This document shows, one piece after another, positions 5,213 to 6,550 of a stretch of DNA of 6,550 bases (its first letter is position 1; each line of letters starts with the position of its first letter). The stretch is taken from assembly GCA_014377145.1 (NCBI GenBank), contig JACMQE010000288.1, positions 1-6,550 on the forward strand, given 5' to 3'. Made by a program: the position numbers and the translations under genes. This DNA comes from Glaciimonas sp. (lineage in GTDB: Bacteria > Pseudomonadota > Gammaproteobacteria > Burkholderiales > Burkholderiaceae). The notes beneath the pieces are model-generated. The model had not been told where the DNA came from. It ran no database searches and worked only from the letters and a program-made list of their open reading frames with translations.

Positions 5213-6550
5213 ATGAAAAACATAGAATTTCTCCGAATCACGTCCTTGCGCGGCCCCAATATTTGGGCCTATCGTCCCGCTCTTGAAGCATGGATTGATA
5301 TTGGAGAACTGGAAGATTGCCCTTCCAACGTCATTCCCGGTTTTAATCAACGTTTGACCGCTTGGTTGCCTTCATTAATCGAGCATCGCTGTAGCTATGG
5401 GGAGCGCGGTGGTTTCGTGCAGCGTTTGCAAGAAGGCACCTGGCCCGGCCATATTCTAGAACATGTCACGCTGGAATTACAAAATCTGGCTGGGTTACCC
5501 AGCGGTTTTGGTAAAGCGCGTGAAACTTCTAAACGCGGCGTATATAAAGTCGTCGTGCGCGCACGTCACGAGCAAGTCACCCGCGCCGCGCTATACGCCG
5601 CTCGCGATCTGGTCATGGCAGCAATTGAAAACCGCCCTTTCGACGTTTCTGCGCATATCGTAACATTACGGAAAATGGTTGAATCACTCTGCCTTGGTCC
5701 AAGCACTGCCTGCATCGTTGACGCTGCTGACCGACGTCGTATTCCGTCACTGCGGCTATCGGCTGGGAATTTGGTGCAACTGGGCTATGGTGCCCATCAA
5801 CGCCGCATCTGGACTGCCGAAACAGATCAAACTAGCGCCATTGCCGAAAGTATCTCACGCGATAAAGATCTCACTAAAAGCTTGTTACAGTCCTGTGGCG
5901 TGCCGATTCCGGAAGGACGATTGGTAGAAAGCGCCGAGGACGCGTGGATCGCTGCCGAAGATATCGGACTACCGGTAGTGGTCAAACCAACAAATGCCAA
6001 CCATGGTCGTTGCGTCTTCATCGAATTGCACACTCGTGTCGAAATCGAAATTGCTTATGCAGGTGCACTAAAAGAAGGCAGCAGTGTCATTGTCGAACGT
6101 TTTGTGCGCGGCAATGAACACCGCTTGCTCATCGTAGGCGGCAAATTAGCCGCAGCGACACGCGGTGAGCCGATATCAGTAATTGGTGACGGTAATACCA
6201 CCATTCTGGAACTGATTGATAGACAGATAAATAGCGACCCGCGTCGCGGCGAACTAGAAGAGCACCCTCTTAGTCCGATATTATTAGAAAATGAGCCGAC
6301 CATCCGGCTCGAGCTGGAGCGTCAGGGTTATTTTTCAGATACAATCCCCGCCGCGGGGAAAAAAGTACTCATTCAACGCAATGGCAACGTTTCCATCGAC
6401 GTTACCGCAAAAGTCCATCCAAGCGTTGTTACTGCCGCTGCACTGGCAGCACGCATTGTCGGGCTCGACATTGCTGGTGTCGATCTAGTGGCAGAAGATA
6501 TTTCACAGCCTTTGGAGCAACAGCGTGGTGCCATCGTCGAAGTCAATGCC
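5213..6550 (+). CDS. cphA: cyanophycin synthetase, N-terminal 446 residues (cut by window end)
   Basis: CphA polymerises cyanophycin, a poly-aspartate backbone with arginine side chains, using ATP. The ATP-grasp domain adds Asp and the Mur-ligase-like domain adds Arg. Here the N-domain (about 1-160) and nearly all of the ATP-grasp domain are visible; the Mur-ligase part lies beyond the window. Landmarks are the N-terminal ITSLRGPNIWAYRP, the HILEH motif (80-84), CLGPSTACIVDAA at about 160-172, DKDLTK (217-222), the lysine-starting loop KPTNANHGRCV (258-268), RGNEHR (299-304), GVDLV (422-426) and the metal-binding EVNA (443-446). From memory, the loop consensus is KPxDGNHGRGV; Lys258 and His264 are kept, but Asp, Gly and Gly are replaced by Asn261, Ala262 and Cys267. 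The frame is unbroken. ATG 5213 matches the usual family N-terminus but has no Shine-Dalgarno; it is preceded by two hairpins. A second synthetase copy often follows in Betaproteobacteria, but that cannot be seen here. Confidence 0.95.
   Translation, partial: MKNIEFLRITSLRGPNIWAYRPALEAWIDIGELEDCPSNVIPGFNQRLTAWLPSLIEHRCSYGERGGFVQRLQEGTWPGHILEHVTLELQNLAGLPSGFGKARETSKRGVYKVVVRARHEQVTRAALYAARDLVMAAIENRPFDVSAHIVTLRKMVESLCLGPSTACIVDAADRRRIPSLRLSAGNLVQLGYGAHQRRIWTAETDQTSAIAESISRDKDLTKSLLQSCGVPIPEGRLVESAEDAWIAAEDIGLPVVVKPTNANHGRCVFIELHTRVEIEIAYAGALKEGSSVIVERFVRGNEHRLLIVGGKLAAATRGEPISVIGDGNTTILELIDRQINSDPRRGELEEHPLSPILLENEPTIRLELERQGYFSDTIPAAGKKVLIQRNGNVSIDVTAKVHPSVVTAAALAARIVGLDIAGVDLVAEDISQPLEQQRGAIVEVNA

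Noticed and set aside
5182..5286. ATG at 5182 opening a ~34-codon frame overlapping the cphA start, a possible leader peptide
   Set aside because: The ATG lies inside the second leader hairpin, has no Shine-Dalgarno, and the translation shows no Arg or Asp run or other attenuator-like feature.
1342..6265. 13-base word CTAGAAGAGCACC shared by 1342-1354 and the cphA coding region near 6253
   Set aside because: One exact 13-mer pair in a window of this size is close to chance expectation, and the flanks do not match.
1..6550. CRISPR array, insertion sequence or integrase
   Set aside because: No regularly spaced repeats, terminal inverted repeats or transposase/integrase motifs were seen on either strand.

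Overview
The window looks like a betaproteobacterial (Burkholderiales-type) chromosome fragment with moderate GC content. This is inferred from the cyanophycin synthetase, ABC transporter and DUF1854 sequences, which read like the versions I know from that group. One half is intact and the other is heavily decayed, which suggests a lineage losing genes, such as a host-associated or endosymbiotic relative. The taxonomic reading is inference; no rRNA or other marker is present.

Region 1 (1-1196, + strand) is a run of dead small genes. Reading all three forward frames together recovers four successive protein fragments. They are the 3' end of a gene entering from the left (1-176), a very small gene (163-294), a ~160-codon gene (298-778) and a ~121-codon gene (831-1196). 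Each is broken by single-base frameshifts and/or in-frame stops. The first three are packed with overlaps or gaps of a few bases, as in a former operon. I do not recognise the families. A perfect 20-bp palindrome lies between the third and fourth.

Region 2 (1197-2081) is more eroded. It holds a translation start with a good Shine-Dalgarno followed by scraps resembling an ABC ATPase (1225-1378), a hydrophobic signal-peptide-like start with a broken continuation (1391-1682), and about 400 bases without any supportable gene. A 9-bp stem-loop (2028-2054) sits just past the end of the leftward operon.

Region 3 (2082-6550) is an intact cyanophycin locus. Leftward, a 760-residue ABC exporter with an N-terminal extension carrying a CxxC...CxxC knuckle is followed 37 bases later by a 160-residue DUF1854 protein. 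Both are of the types that accompany cyanophycin genes in Betaproteobacteria. Rightward, across a 326-bp AT-rich divergent regulatory region, starts cphA (cyanophycin synthetase). It is open without interruption for 446 codons to the window edge. CphA polymerises aspartate and arginine into the nitrogen/carbon reserve cyanophycin. The ABC/DUF1854 pair is associated with this by family context, but its substrate is not established here.

Points of interest are three clustered substitutions in the glycine-rich ATP-grasp loop of CphA, two tandem stem-loops directly upstream of the cphA start, a perfect inverted repeat in the divergent promoter region, and the sharp boundary between decayed and intact DNA.
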